Positions 34,299 through 45,050 of a stretch of 64,000 nucleotides of DNA are shown here, in pieces; within the stretch, counting starts at the first letter, position 1, and every line of letters starts with the position of its first letter. The stretch lies in the NCBI GenBank assembly GCA_047495785.1, contig JBLDXI010000001.1, positions 3,844,001 through 3,908,000 on the forward strand, in the 5' to 3' direction. The translations under genes were made by a program, and so were the position numbers. A model generated the notes under the pieces. The model was not told the DNA's origin. It made no database searches and was given only the letters and a program-made list of their open reading frames with translations. Source of the stretch: Lepidodermella squamata (Eukaryota; Gastrotricha).

Positions 34299-35488
34299 AT
34301 GAAAACCGCAGATAAATCCAAGGGTGCGGCAAAACCTGCGTCAAAACCGATCTCCAAGGCAACATCCTCCAAGCCAGAAAACGGCAAGAAGGCTTCATCG
34401 ACCGCAAAAGCAGCTGTCAAAAAGTTTTCTGGAAACGCTGCCGAATTGTTCAAAGCAGCTAAAACCGGCGATGTAGACACGCTGATTTCAGCCTATGAAG
34501 ACAGTTCAAAGTGGATGGAGTTGGTTCAAGAAAGTAGCGGGGCGACTCTGATGATAATCGCCGCGGAGAATGGCCAAGTTGAATTCGTGAAAGCTCTTCA
34601 CGAAAAATGGCCAGGCTGTATTGAGAAACAAGATGCGGGCGGTGCGACGGCGTTGTGGCGAGCAGCTGAAAAAGGTCATTTAGAAACCTTGCGATTCTTA
34701 CAAGAGAAATACCCACGCGCTGCCGAGTTGCGATGCGGAGACGCTAACATGGCGCCGCTTGGTATTGCGGCTCAAAATGGCCATTTAGGTAAAATAGAAG
34801 ACGAAACAATGCTTGTTACCAATAAGTCAAAACTCAAAATTTAGGCTCAGTTCGATTTTTGGTCGACGCTTTCCCCTTGGCCGCCGAGGTTCGAGACGCA
34901 AACGGCTACACGCCCCTCTGGCTAGCTGCCGAAGCGGGGCATCTCGACGTGGTGAAATGTCTATGGGAAGCATGCCCCCGCTGCGTTAAAATGGCCGATT
35001 CGGACGGCGCAACCCCTCTCCTCATCGCCTCGATCAGCGGCGAACTGAGCATGGTCAAATTTCTGTACGGCCAGTACCCGCAAGCTGCCGAAATACCCGA
35101 GGAAACTAGTGGCGATACTCCGTTTTGGAAAGCTGCTGGTTGTAACCATTTGAACGTTGTTAAATTTCTGTACGAAAAATACCCGGACGCGATTGGAATG
35201 CCGAATAATAACGGCGATTTACCGCTGGCTATCGCTGCGGCTAATGGCCATCTTGAAATGGTTGAATTCTTGCTGGAAAAATCGCCGAATGCAGCTGAAA
35301 ATCAGAACAAAAATGGCGCTACTGCCCTGTGGCTTGCGGCTGCAAATGGCCATTTGAATGTACTGAAATTGCTGTTTGAAAGTTATAAAAGAGCGGTGAA
35401 ATTATCGGATAACAATGGCGTGACGCCTTCAGATATCGCCAAGCAAAATGGATTTGATGAAGTTGTCAATTTTCTGAAAACCTGCTAG
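34299..35488 (+). CDS. Ankyrin-repeat protein
   Basis: Exons 34299-34788 and 34845-35488 (56-bp intron, G|GC join gives HLG-SVRFL); 377 residues. The N-terminal ~45 residues are low complexity, rich in Lys, Ala, Ser (KTADKSKGAAKPASKP), with no signal peptide. From about residue 48 there are roughly nine ankyrin-type repeats with the pattern G.T.L..AA..GHLE.VKFL.EKYP.A. The repeat length is 34-35 residues with EKYP-type loops, a regular array. Such proteins are usually cytosolic or nuclear scaffolds binding other proteins; no partner can be read. The open frame extends 39 codons upstream of the ATG from a TTG. The last ~125 residues are copied almost perfectly at 38924-39300. Confidence 0.85.
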
Positions 35489-36134
35489 AGATACCTCCCG
35501 AAAAAACGATCTCAATGCGTTAATTTTGGTAGATTAAACCTTCTTGGTTACTGAATAAAATAACAAATACGGAAAATTATAGCTGTTACTTCATTGCAGG
35601 TTTTAATCTACATGACGTATGGGAAAGGGAGCCTTCATCAGATCTAGTTGCAGAGTTGAGAGAGTTGAATTTCCTTTTAACCGGGAGAAACTTCGATCTT
35701 CTCTCATTTACGAAATGGATTCTAAGCCATTAGACCTCGAGTAAACTGATTTAGATTGCTTACTTTTATCTCGAACCTAACTACGACCCACAAAAGAAAC
35801 TTATTGATTATTAGCAGAAGAAATTACACGACGAGTATGTGAGCACTCCTTATATGTATGTGCATGCAAAACAACGAAAATGCGCAGAAAATCGTGTTTT
35901 TCACAGACGAAATCATCAGATCAAACACGGCTTCAAACAAGTTAAAGTCATTTCCGGGTCATCTGCGGGCGAAGACAGATTTCTACTTCCCGATATCCGA
36001 TATTAAAGCAAAATGATGAAAGATTGATGGATGGAAAGTAGTAACGGAAAGCTACTTCCTCGCTCTTATAGTTGTTTTTTCCCGAGGAAATTCTGTGAAT
36101 TTGACAGACATCATCAGACATCACGCAAACTACA
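35489..36134. other. Intergenic region
   Basis: 3' UTR of the ankyrin gene (GAATAAAATAA near 35553) followed by about 0.5 kb with no visible gene or repeat. Confidence 0.4.
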
Positions 36135-36146
36135 TATTATATAAAT
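36135..36146 (+). promoter_or_regulatory. TATA-like box of class C GPCR gene
   Basis: TATTATATAAAT, about 52-63 bases upstream of the ATG at 36198. A plausible core promoter. Confidence 0.45.
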
Positions 36147-36197
36147 GGAGGCGTTATGCTCACCCAGCATCACTGCGCAATCTCTGTTTGCTGAAAG

Positions 36198-38516
36198 ATG
36201 AAGATTGGTACCATTTTGCCCATGCTTTATTTCATACATCTCACAACAGCTCAGAAGAACACTAGTAATTTGCTGATTCTAACCCAGCTGCCTTCGTTTA
36301 TTGAACGATGCCGTTTCGCGGTAAATCTTGTCGGAGAAATCGTCAATGAGCGCAATTTACTCCCCGGCTACCGCGTCGAATTCTTGCACAAAGACGAGCA
36401 ACTTTACAGTGCCAACGCCGCAGTAGAAGGTGTTAAATTCATCGATCAAACCATGCCGTCAAGCAATACGTACAAATCTCCGATAACCGTTGGCACGCTA
36501 TCTACCCAGGGGTGTAAAGCATGGGGCTCGATTGCGAATTACTTCAACATGGTTATGATAGGCGGGTCGTGTGTTGCCCCCAGCTTAACAGCCAGGCGCG
36601 ATCTTTACCCGAATATGTACAGAGTTCGGGGTCCGGCAGAGCTCGGCCTCGTCACTCGTCTTCATTTCATAAAAAAATTCACTCCCTGGAAAAAGCTGGC
36701 ACTAATCGTTGAGTCAGGCAATGTATTTGCGATTCAAACTGGAATTTTCTTTCATGATATCGCGATAGCTAACGGGATTAAAGTCCAGCCTTTCGAGGCG
36801 TACCTTAATCTCAGCGACGAGATGATGCAACATCTGAAGAAACAGGATGTCAGAATATTCGCATTTGAGCATCCAGACCCAGCAGTGTCGCAACAGTTTC
36901 TATGCCAGGCGTTCAAAAACGGAATAACGGGGCGTCGTTTCATGTTCTTTATTCCCGCTGCTGCTTTTCTTGAGCCATCACCCGGTCAGACCTATCCAAG
37001 TGGTTGTTCAAGGGAAAATTACGTCGAGCAATTGAACTCGGTACTTGTCGTTGGACCTGTCGATGCTGCATCTAGCTTTTCATCCCGAGTTGATGAATTG
37101 GGTAACACACAAGCTACATTTGAGAGAATTATCTCTGAAAAAGCTCAAAACTTGTCAAGAGTTTCAGAATCTTATCGCGGAAGTTGCTACGACGCAGCTC
37201 TTCAAGCAATTGTCGTTCTCAATGAAACCGAGAAAAAGCTTTCGACACTCAACATGAGCCTGAAGGATTACCAAAAATACCCTGAACTTGTAATGAAGAT
37301 TGCGAACCAAACGACGAGTTCAATACAGTTCAAAAGTTTGAGATTCGGCAATTTTCATTACTCGAGCCGTTTAGAGTGGGACTACGAGCCTCAGGCTGTA
37401 ATGAAATGGCAACAGGGAAACGGCCTAACTGTTCGATATGTCGGAGTTTTAATGGCGAATGCAACGAGTTTCAATGCGTCTAATATTATTACGTTCACAA
37501 CGATTCGCGCTATCGATACGAGCTCGTTACCTCGCGATTCACCGGCAATTGTTGCCATGGTTACGGGAGTGCCATTCTCCATTTACGTCATTCTAACCAT
37601 TGCCGCAATCAGCTTGTTCCTTTTCCAAGCTATTTTCATGGCGAAGAAGCATATCGTCGATAAGGAGAGACGAAAAGTTGCGGTGAGCAATTTGCATTCG
37701 CTTATAAGCTACTTTTTTCTCTCTTCGTCCGTTCCATTGATTTCTATGCCCTTCGATTTTCGTTCGAACACGGTTTGTAATGTAGCGATTGTAGTAATCG
37801 CTTTTGGTGTATCGTTCTTTACAATTGGAATGGTGATTCGGGTCATCAATTATCACTTCGCACTACGACGCCATTATGCCAATGGACTCAGGCAAAAGTT
37901 TGGGGTTGATGGTATGCATTCAACCATGACGACGACTTTCTCTAATGGATCAGCCAAGCCCGAAAAGCTTCATCAAGTTGACTTCGAAATCAGTGGAAAA
38001 CTACTAGCTTCATCTACGTTCACCTACACAGCTGTTGTCATTGCAATAGTCTTGGCTTGGTTATTTGCGGATCCAGTATCTGCGGAGTTAGTTTCAGATC
38101 CAATTGCTCTCTATGATGAAGTTGCAGATGCTTACACAATAACGCAACGGAAAATATGCAAATCAAAAAAGGCATCTACTTGGGTGGGATCTCTTGTCAT
38201 TCTGAACTTCGCCCTGGTTCTACTCGGCCTGATTTTTGTGCTGAAATTGCAAGCCATGGCGCGGTATTCGAAAAAGTATCCATATGTTAAATTGGTTAAT
38301 TTTTCTATGGGAATTACAGCATCATTGTTCTGTGCATCTGCTGCCATTGGTTACATAATGGCACCTAGTTTCCAATTTGACATAATTTTATCTGTATTCC
38401 TACTTGCCACATCGGCATCCCACATCTTATTACTTCGAATGCGTTATATCGTAAATAGGGTTAGATCACCGCCATGCCCCCAATCAAGAATCGGAAGCAG
38501 GTTTCAGCACATTTGA
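36198..38516 (+). CDS. GABA-B-receptor-like class C GPCR, intronless
   Basis: One 772-residue open frame with no intron. Signal peptide MKIGTILPMLYFIHLTTAQ, then a bilobed Venus-flytrap (ANF-receptor-like) ligand domain to about residue 450: SNTYKSPITVGTLSTQGCKA, MIGGSCVAPSLTARRDLYPN with the following RVRG, and KQDVRIFAFEHPDPAVSQQF correspond in order to GABA-B1 'GCS..', 'SYGSSSPALSNR..FP..FRT' and 'KRQDARIIVG'. SCYDAALQAIVVLNETEK matches the GABA-B 'YDA.WALALALN.T' segment. Seven hydrophobic segments follow from about residue 455 (YVILTIAAISLFLFQAIF to ILSVFLLATSASHILLL). There is no cysteine-rich domain, as in GABA-B and unlike metabotropic glutamate receptors. It diverges strongly from canonical GABA-B, so ligand and coupling are unknown. 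Being intronless among intron-bearing genes, it may be a retrocopy. Confidence 0.85.
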   Translation: MKIGTILPMLYFIHLTTAQKNTSNLLILTQLPSFIERCRFAVNLVGEIVNERNLLPGYRVEFLHKDEQLYSANAAVEGVKFIDQTMPSSNTYKSPITVGTLSTQGCKAWGSIANYFNMVMIGGSCVAPSLTARRDLYPNMYRVRGPAELGLVTRLHFIKKFTPWKKLALIVESGNVFAIQTGIFFHDIAIANGIKVQPFEAYLNLSDEMMQHLKKQDVRIFAFEHPDPAVSQQFLCQAFKNGITGRRFMFFIPAAAFLEPSPGQTYPSGCSRENYVEQLNSVLVVGPVDAASSFSSRVDELGNTQATFERIISEKAQNLSRVSESYRGSCYDAALQAIVVLNETEKKLSTLNMSLKDYQKYPELVMKIANQTTSSIQFKSLRFGNFHYSSRLEWDYEPQAVMKWQQGNGLTVRYVGVLMANATSFNASNIITFTTIRAIDTSSLPRDSPAIVAMVTGVPFSIYVILTIAAISLFLFQAIFMAKKHIVDKERRKVAVSNLHSLISYFFLSSSVPLISMPFDFRSNTVCNVAIVVIAFGVSFFTIGMVIRVINYHFALRRHYANGLRQKFGVDGMHSTMTTTFSNGSAKPEKLHQVDFEISGKLLASSTFTYTAVVIAIVLAWLFADPVSAELVSDPIALYDEVADAYTITQRKICKSKKASTWVGSLVILNFALVLLGLIFVLKLQAMARYSKKYPYVKLVNFSMGITASLFCASAAIGYIMAPSFQFDIILSVFLLATSASHILLLRMRYIVNRVRSPPCPQSRIGSRFQHI

Positions 38517-38923
38517 GTTTTATTATCTGTATAAGATACTTCTTGTCCAAATCGAGCATAATATGTTGATTAAAGGCTGAACGGTTTCAATGATCTTATT
38601 CAATTTCTCGATCATGTTAAATTTACATTTTCTCTGTGTGAGAGTCGCAGAAATAAATATCATTAAAAAGTGAATGGAAAATCCTCAGAATTTCACGATT
38701 TGTGAAACAAATGAAAACTCACGCGCACAAGTACGCTTTTCTTAAATGCGGAGTTGTTTCGCCTACTGCTTCGTAAAGTTGGAAACATGCGCCATCTTTG
38801 CAGATTTGGTATTTAAGGCGCACGATTTGCTTCGATTCATTCATCACTTGCTCATTTGAAATTTGCATTTCAAGCTTATTCGCTTTCTCTCCTTTCGCTT
38901 ACAAACAGACAAGAAAACTATCG
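38517..38923. other. Intergenic region
   Basis: 3' UTR of the GPCR gene and spacer. Ends in a T/C-rich tract and ACAAACAG that could act as an acceptor for the following ankyrin fragment; no upstream exon is visible. Confidence 0.4.
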
Positions 38924-39300
38924 GCGATACGCCGTTTTGGAAAGCTGCTGGTTGCAACCATTTGAACGTTGTTAAATTTCTGTACGAAAAATACCCGGAC
39001 GCGATTGGAATGCCGAATAATAACGGCGATTTACCGCTGGCTATCGCTGCGGCTAATGGCCATCTTGAAATGGTTGAATTCTTGCTGGAAAAATCGCCGA
39101 ATGCAGCTGAAAATCAGAACAAAAATGGCGCTACTGCCCTGTGGCTTGCGGCTGCAAATGGCCATTTGAATGTACTGAAATTGCTGTTTGAAAGTTATAA
39201 AAGAGCGGTGAAATTATCGGATAACAATGGCGTGACGCCTTCAGATATCGCCAAGCAAAATGGATTTGATGAAGTTATCAATTTTCTGAAAAGCTGCTAA
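38924..39300 (+). pseudogene. Partial copy of ankyrin gene (last ~125 codons and 3' UTR)
   Basis: The DNA from 38924 to about 39360 is almost identical to 35107-35545, including the stop region and the first part of the 3' UTR. The open frame begins without ATG (it can be entered only from a TTG at 38863, or by a splice after ACAAACAG) and encodes about 125 residues, 3.5 to 4 ankyrin repeats, ending NFLKSC. Differences are few (for example VVNFLKTC changed to VINFLKSC) and do not break the frame. It is either a recent truncated duplicate or the last exon of a gene whose first exon I cannot find. Confidence 0.65.
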
Positions 39301-39969
39301 AGATACCTCCCGAAAAAGACGATCTCAATGCGTTAAGTTTGGTAGATTAAACCTTCTTAGTTATACTGAATCAAATAAAAATTACTGAGTAGTAAAGCTG
39401 TCACTTTATTTGTCATTTCAAATCTCTCATGAGATGTTGGAGTGGAGGATTCATTAGTTGTAGTTGAGAGAGCTGAATTCGCTTTCAATCGGGACCAAAC
39501 TTCGGCCTTCCCTCATTTACAAAACATTACAAAATCTACTTTATTGCTATCGAGCACAATAGGTAAGGAGTTTTACCGTTGCTGATTGCTGAGATATCGC
39601 GTTAACAATTATATAACTATCGAATCGGCCTTCTGCTTAACTTTTACCCATTGTTCCGACAAGGGTTAAAGGATTTCCATTAGCCATTGCAGGAAGAATT
39701 GTTGAAAAGGACACATGGATGAATAAATCAATAAATCGAGACTTGCTAACGTTTTGGTGGAAATTATTGTATGTTGTGAATAGCCCACGTGATCTTAAAA
39801 GTCAGGCATTTGATGAATAAATAAAGAGTCTGAGCCTGACATTGGAAAAAGACAAAGTTGCGAGTAGGGCAAGTTCGTAGTCACTCGAATGAAAAATTTT
39901 GCTCCAGATAGACATCGATTGACAGCGACTTCTAACGCCCATCTCCTTCCATTGCTTTCATGATAAAAA
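39301..39969. other. Intergenic region
   Basis: Begins with the copied ankyrin 3' UTR (AATCAAATAAAAAT near 39368). The rest is spacer and the promoter of the following gene; no clear box. Confidence 0.4.
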
Positions 39970-42900
39970 ATGTATCGAGGAAGTTTTGTCATTTTCGCAT
40001 TTCTCTCTGCGTCTTTGCTGGAGACAGCAGAAAGCCAGAGTTTGCTGTCGTGTGGTATCTTAGTGCCTCAGATGTCCCTGATAAATCACGCTAGTGATCG
40101 TTCAGCCTATTGGGACTTCCTGGCAATGGCGAACCTCAACGCCACAGGCCAGCCAGCGAATGCGACCAGACTGACTTCGGAGGGCAACCTGATGCGGGAA
40201 ACAGGCTTATGGAACAAGCAGGTATTATGAACATGCAGTGTAATTGAATAAGTCTAAAATGACTGATCTCTAGCTGTTTAATCTCGATAACTTTTACATC
40301 GAAATATTGGCGTATGTCAGCGATCTGGATGGCCTGCCAGGCGATGGTATCCGCGTTGTCATCGCTAACAACGCTTCGATGAAACGACCGCCAACTTCAA
40401 CTGGTTTCATTTTTCGGGAATAAATTTATCTATAATAATATATTTTTTGACGATAGCCTCCAGTTATGCAATTGATAATGTACTTCACGCCGGATTGAGC
40501 GTTAAGTTTTCCGCTTATGGCCCTTTGGTTGAGGCGAGAGTTACGCAAACACCTGGAGGAGCGGCACTCCAAGTTGCTTATGCGAGCCCCCTGTCGCGTT
40601 CACCGTGGCTAATCAACAGCTTTGTCATCTATCAGATTCGTGTTCTCAACGGCACTCAAGTTTCCGTAAGTCAATTTTATCACCTTTTAACCTTGGGTTT
40701 TAAACCTTGGCATATCGGACTTGGCATATTCGGCTTATATTCTGCGGGAATCGTTCTTTGCTTTTAAATGTCCCTGATTGAAAGGTCTCAGGGTAATTGA
40801 ATGACCGGAATCCGGAATCATATATTATTTAGTTATTTGGTTTTGAAAATTGGAAGCTATGGTCGAATTTGATTGAATCAAATGGATAACAAATCGCTCT
40901 TTTGTAACTGCAGTTAGCAATGTGCCTGCTTAACGGCACGTGCATCGGGCCTTATTCGAACTTTGCTTCTCCGGTGAACATCGCCAGCTCTTTCACGGGC
41001 CAGAACATGCTTTTCGGTATCGGCGGGCGGAGTGGCAGCTTTTCGGATACGCTTGACCTGTACTACGTTGCTATGTACGACTGCACGCCAACAACGTCGA
41101 CTGCTAGCACTACTACAACTACGACGACCTCGACAAGCACAACTTCAACACCGTCATCTACGACGTCGACGACCCCTACTACTAGTACTTCAACCACTAC
41201 CACGTCTACTTCTCCAAGTACTACTACGAGTACTTCAACCACTACCACGTCTACTTCTCCAAGAACTACTACGACCACCCCGACTACTTCAACTACAGCA
41301 ACAACCCTTAGCGCAACTTCAACACCTTCGACATCGACTAGATCTGAGACCCCAGCTCCAAGTACTTCAAGCACTACAACATCCACCTCTCCGAGCAGTT
41401 CGTCAACTAGCTCGATTGCAACAACAACTACTAGGACTTCTTCTACTCAATCAACTCAAACTCCAAGCACAATTGCACCAACTTTGAGCTCGACTACCCC
41501 TTCATCTACTTCAACAACTACAATTTCGACCACTGCTGCATCGCCATCCACATCATTGAGCCCTACGACAACAAAACCACCAGCTACTTCTAACGCACCG
41601 TGGACAATACCTACGACTAAAATTTCAACTGTAAGGGAAAAATTTAGTTTCAAAATGCATCGAATACTAAACTACTTTCTCAGAGCATGTCAACATCGTC
41701 AGTTCAACCCACAGTAAGAGTTGAATGATACTTTTCACTGCTAACCATCAATTTTGCCCCCATTTACAGACAACGCCCCCTGGGATTTCATCAGCGTCAA
41801 CGTCCCCTTCAGAAGTAAGACACCCCTCGGTTCGTTTATTATTTAAGTTGTTTTAAAATCGCAGGCATCTATCGCCTCCACGTCTGTGCCACTTGCAAAC
41901 AAAGCAGACTGCGTGATTGTTTCATCTAATGGCAGCCCAGGTTTTGAGTCCATTAGCTCTAACAATTGAATATTTAATCCATTTTCTGTAGACGCAGGCG
42001 CTGCGTTGGCGGTTATCGCTAAGCTGCAAAATGCAAGTTCACAGAGCAACCGACTATTATCGAAAATTGCTGACCTACCTCTCGCGAGCTTTTCGATCGA
42101 AGATGCCACCGAGACATGCCCTGACCTCGTATTTTCTTTGAGTGGGTCCATGTCCATAATTCCAACTTTTGTGATCGATAAAATCAACGAAATTGATGAG
42201 AGAAATCAGAAAATCACTGTAACTGGGACTCTGACGCTGAATTGGGAGGTTGAGACTTGCCCAGCTGACCCCGATGACTCACTCGATCTGCAAAAACTCG
42301 AAATCACTGATTCAACAAAGATATGGACGCCTGAGGTCAAACTCGCAAACTCAGCTTTGGACTGGTTAGAAAAGTCGCTTCAGAATACCATTCTCGCGAC
42401 AACTCAGGTTGAAGACGGGTCAGAATTTCGAAAAATCGACTTATACCTGTTGAAATCCGGAATGATATCCGCGCATTGTGAATTCGATTTTTACAACTAC
42501 CCATTCGACCAACAGACCTGCGTTATCGGATTCTCACTGACCAAATCTTCTAACATATTCACTGAGCCTGTTTTTGAAATTTCAAATTCTGATTGGGGAA
42601 GAGGATGGGTTCGCAAGGGTCAAATGGCTGTTTTGACGACTTTGAACTACAACGGACTTCAAAGTAGCGCGGTTTTCTACAGTTTGACTTTCAAACGAGC
42701 CGCCGTTGCAGAATGGGCGGCTTTGATAGCTCCTCTCGGGGTTTTAGCCTTATCCCTGGCTGCTTCGTACTTCTTGCCACCAATTATGCCGCAGAGACCG
42801 GTGATTTCTGTGCTTGTTCTGTTTTCTATGAGTTCAGCTGATTTCAGCATAACGAACAGAATGCCTAAGACTTCGGGATCTTGCTATCTAGTGCAGACTG

Positions 42901-43094
42901 CTAATGGCATGGTCTGGATTTGCGGGGCTACGCTTTTGTTGCAACTAGTGGCTTGTTGTCACGAACATCTTTCGGTCAGATTTTTCACAAAGACAACGGC
43001 CAAAGTCGGGGTAATTCGGATTTTGGACATGATTGGAGCAGGCTTGGTCATTGTTTCTTCATCCATTCTCTTGACATACCAATTGTTTCTTTGA
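39970..43094 (+). CDS. Chimeric Cys-loop ligand-gated channel with lectin-like head and mucin stalk
   Basis: Eight exons join in frame without a stop: 39970-40221, 40274-40403, 40457-40665, 40914-41630, 41684-41713, 41770-41814, 41865-41940, 41992-43094; product 853 residues. Signal peptide (1-22). Residues ~23-254 look like a beta-jellyroll of the LamG/pentraxin kind (LDNFYIEILAYVSDLDGLPG; FGIGGRSGSFSDTLDLYYVA). Residues 255-~475 are Thr/Ser with little else, a mucin-type stalk for O-glycans. From ~490 there is a Cys-loop receptor: exact 13-residue Cys-loop between Cys649 and Cys663 (CEFDFYNYPFDQQTC), TM1-TM3, a very short M3-M4 loop, and TM4 at the C-terminus. M2 (PVISVLVLFSMSSADFSI) lacks the GEK signature, so ion selectivity is unclear. 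Alternative: two adjacent genes; the in-phase joins argue against that. Confidence 0.7.
41185..41275 (+). repeat. Short tandem duplication inside mucin stalk
   Basis: The unit beginning AGTACTTCAACCACTACCAC and running to TCTCCAAG occurs twice back to back, within a Thr/Ser codon tract spanning about 41090-41590. Such tracts vary in length between alleles. Confidence 0.6.
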
Positions 43095-43216
43095 AGACGG
43101 CGCCGCAAACAGGAAAACATGCATATATTGATATGCTTGCAAATCACAAAATACTGAACCTCGCAAATTATTATCGCACAGCGGCAAAGAATTGCATAAA
43201 CCATAAACAGACATAA

Positions 43217-43962
43217 TAAAGTACGGATGATAATTTTTTTTGCCTCGAATTGTTTCAATAACTCCGTAACCATGAGGAATTTTTTGATGCGGGTTTCACC
43301 AGTCGATAGATCTAGTCTGTTGTAAACTTTCCTGAAATCCTCGTTAGATTAGGATAAAATTTGAGAAATTGGTGACAAAAATGCAAGATGTTATTTTTGG
43401 TGAAAAATTTCATTTTTGAAAAATGCTATTTTGCATCCGATGTGAATTGTGGCAATAATTTTCTTGTCAGAGGGTTCAGATTCAGTCCAGAGGTGGTGCA
43501 CTATTCATCCATGTCGCCGATTTTCAGAAAAATCAGCAATTGCACAGCCCGAAACTTGCAGCTTTGCAAATTTCGTGCAGTTCCCCAAAAATGTCAAAAC
43601 CCATTGGGATCCCATTTCGTTAAACGTTTCTGTCCGGTCCAAAGTGAAAATCTCGGTAAACGGGGCGGTATTGGCATCATTCCTTGCTAAGAATATGGTC
43701 CAATTTGGCTTTACTACAGGAAAATGGCAAAAAACCGCTAAAAACTGGAAAATAGCATTTTCAAAAATGAAATTTTTCACCAAAAATCACAAGAAGCATT
43801 TTTGTCACCAATTTCTCAAATGTTATCCCAATCTTACGAAGATTTCAGGAAAGTTTACAACAGACTAGATCTATCGACTGGCGAAAACCGCATCAAAAAA
43901 TTCCTCATGGTTACGGAGTTATTGAAACAATTCGAGGCAAAAAAATTATCATCCGTACTTTA
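43217..43962. mobile_element. Foldback/MITE element with ~215 bp inverted arms
   Basis: Arms 43217-43436 and 43747-43962 are nearly perfect inverses; the ends are TAAAGTACGGATGATAA and TTATCATCCGTACTTTA. The ~310 bp centre is non-coding although open frames run through the arms. A TA at each end would fit a TA duplication but the palindromic ends make it undecidable. The polyadenylation-like AATAAA of the channel gene (43215-43220) overlaps the left end. Confidence 0.85.
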
Positions 43963-44327
43963 ATTCGATTAAAAATGTATACATCATCTCATACCGTCTC
44001 ATAGGTATGTTTCGAAGATGGCAGTCGCCAGAACCTCATTATGTCAATCATCAAGTTGATGAAGAGTCACGTGGTCAACTGGAATCAAGGATTCAATCAT
44101 CGATGCTGCGTTTCATTGTTACTTTATTGAATTTTGCGCCTTACATACCGTACTATCCCTGCGTAACATGTGTTACCCTGAAGGTAGTTGAATTTCAGAG
44201 TGCCGTCGCAGTAGAATATTCTTTATACAATCACACAACTGTAATTTCAAGATTAAACAATGAATAACCGTATAGGGAGGGAATTAAACGGAAGCAAATA
44301 AGATCGAGGAATTCATTTCAATCTTGT

Positions 44328-44899
44328 TCATAGGTCGCATCTGGAGGCCACAGCAAGGCTGACCGCAATAAACAGCCACAAAAAGTTGCTACCGCTGATC
44401 GCAGCTGCTCCGCCGAGGCATGCAGCATCCAAAGAGTTGCACTTGTCAGTGCAGCAGTAACATCTAACAATCGTTCCCTTGTCTGAGTCAAATGTTTTTT
44501 TCTGCACGGTAGTCGTCGACACCATATCAAAAGCACAACCGTATGATGAATCTATCGGTTCTTTGAGGCATTGAAACATTGAATACCACCCACTCTTTTC
44601 AGTCGTTACTTTTCCAATCTAGCTTGATGTACTAAATGATACTTGAAGCTTATTAACGGAACAACTGAACTTACGACACATTGGACGCATCCTTTCTCTG
44701 TAGTTGTAGCGACATTCGACATTCGCGTGCCCGTTGAATCGACCATATTGTATTGGTCATACTTGGCGCCGTTATAGCATTCAAGTGACTTCGGGGCTTC
44801 TGTACCATCATTGGTTGCCGTGCCATTGCTACCCAACCTGGCGGAGACGGAACTGAGGAGCGAAACACAAGCTAGCGAGACCAGCAGCTTTCTGCTCAT
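44328..44899 (-). CDS. Ly6/three-finger-like GPI-anchored surface protein
   Basis: Exons 44899-44675 and 44618-44328 (56-bp intron, phase 0); 171 residues. Signal peptide MSRKLLVSLACVSLLSSVSA. The mature part has ~9 cysteines (ECYNG, GCVQC, FQCLKEP, YGCAFDM) and ends the domain with RCYCCTDKCNS, the CC...CN signature of Ly6/uPAR and related nematode modules. Then a small-residue stretch (GGAAAISGSN) and a hydrophobic C-terminal tail (FLWLFIAVSLAVASRC), the layout of a GPI-attachment signal. A receptor-accessory role (some Ly6 proteins modulate acetylcholine receptors) is possible given the neighbours, but this is inference only. The acceptor (AAGCTAG) is weak, so the join is moderately sure. 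Confidence 0.72.
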
Positions 44900-45050
44900 G
44901 GCCCTTGCCTTTCAACGCAAAGGTGATGTAAATTTCAAGACAGATTGCTATTTTTATAAAATTGCTTCTGTCATAGACAAGGGTAGTGGTCAATACCATA
45001 GAATACCATTGTCGCCATGAAGTTCTATTTAGTGCTCCACGGAGTGCCAA

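Noticed and set aside
41032-41487. Long Arg/Leu/Gln-rich open frame (and a Val-rich one on the minus strand at 41063-41386)
   Set aside because: Both are shadows of the Thr/Ser codon tract of the mucin stalk, which lacks stops in several frames because of its composition.
43388-43868. Overlapping open frames of 92-139 codons
   Set aside because: They lie in the inverted arms and centre of the foldback element and mirror each other on the two strands.
44007-44267. 86-residue open frame after the foldback element
   Set aside because: No domain, signal peptide or splice context; composition and length are consistent with chance.
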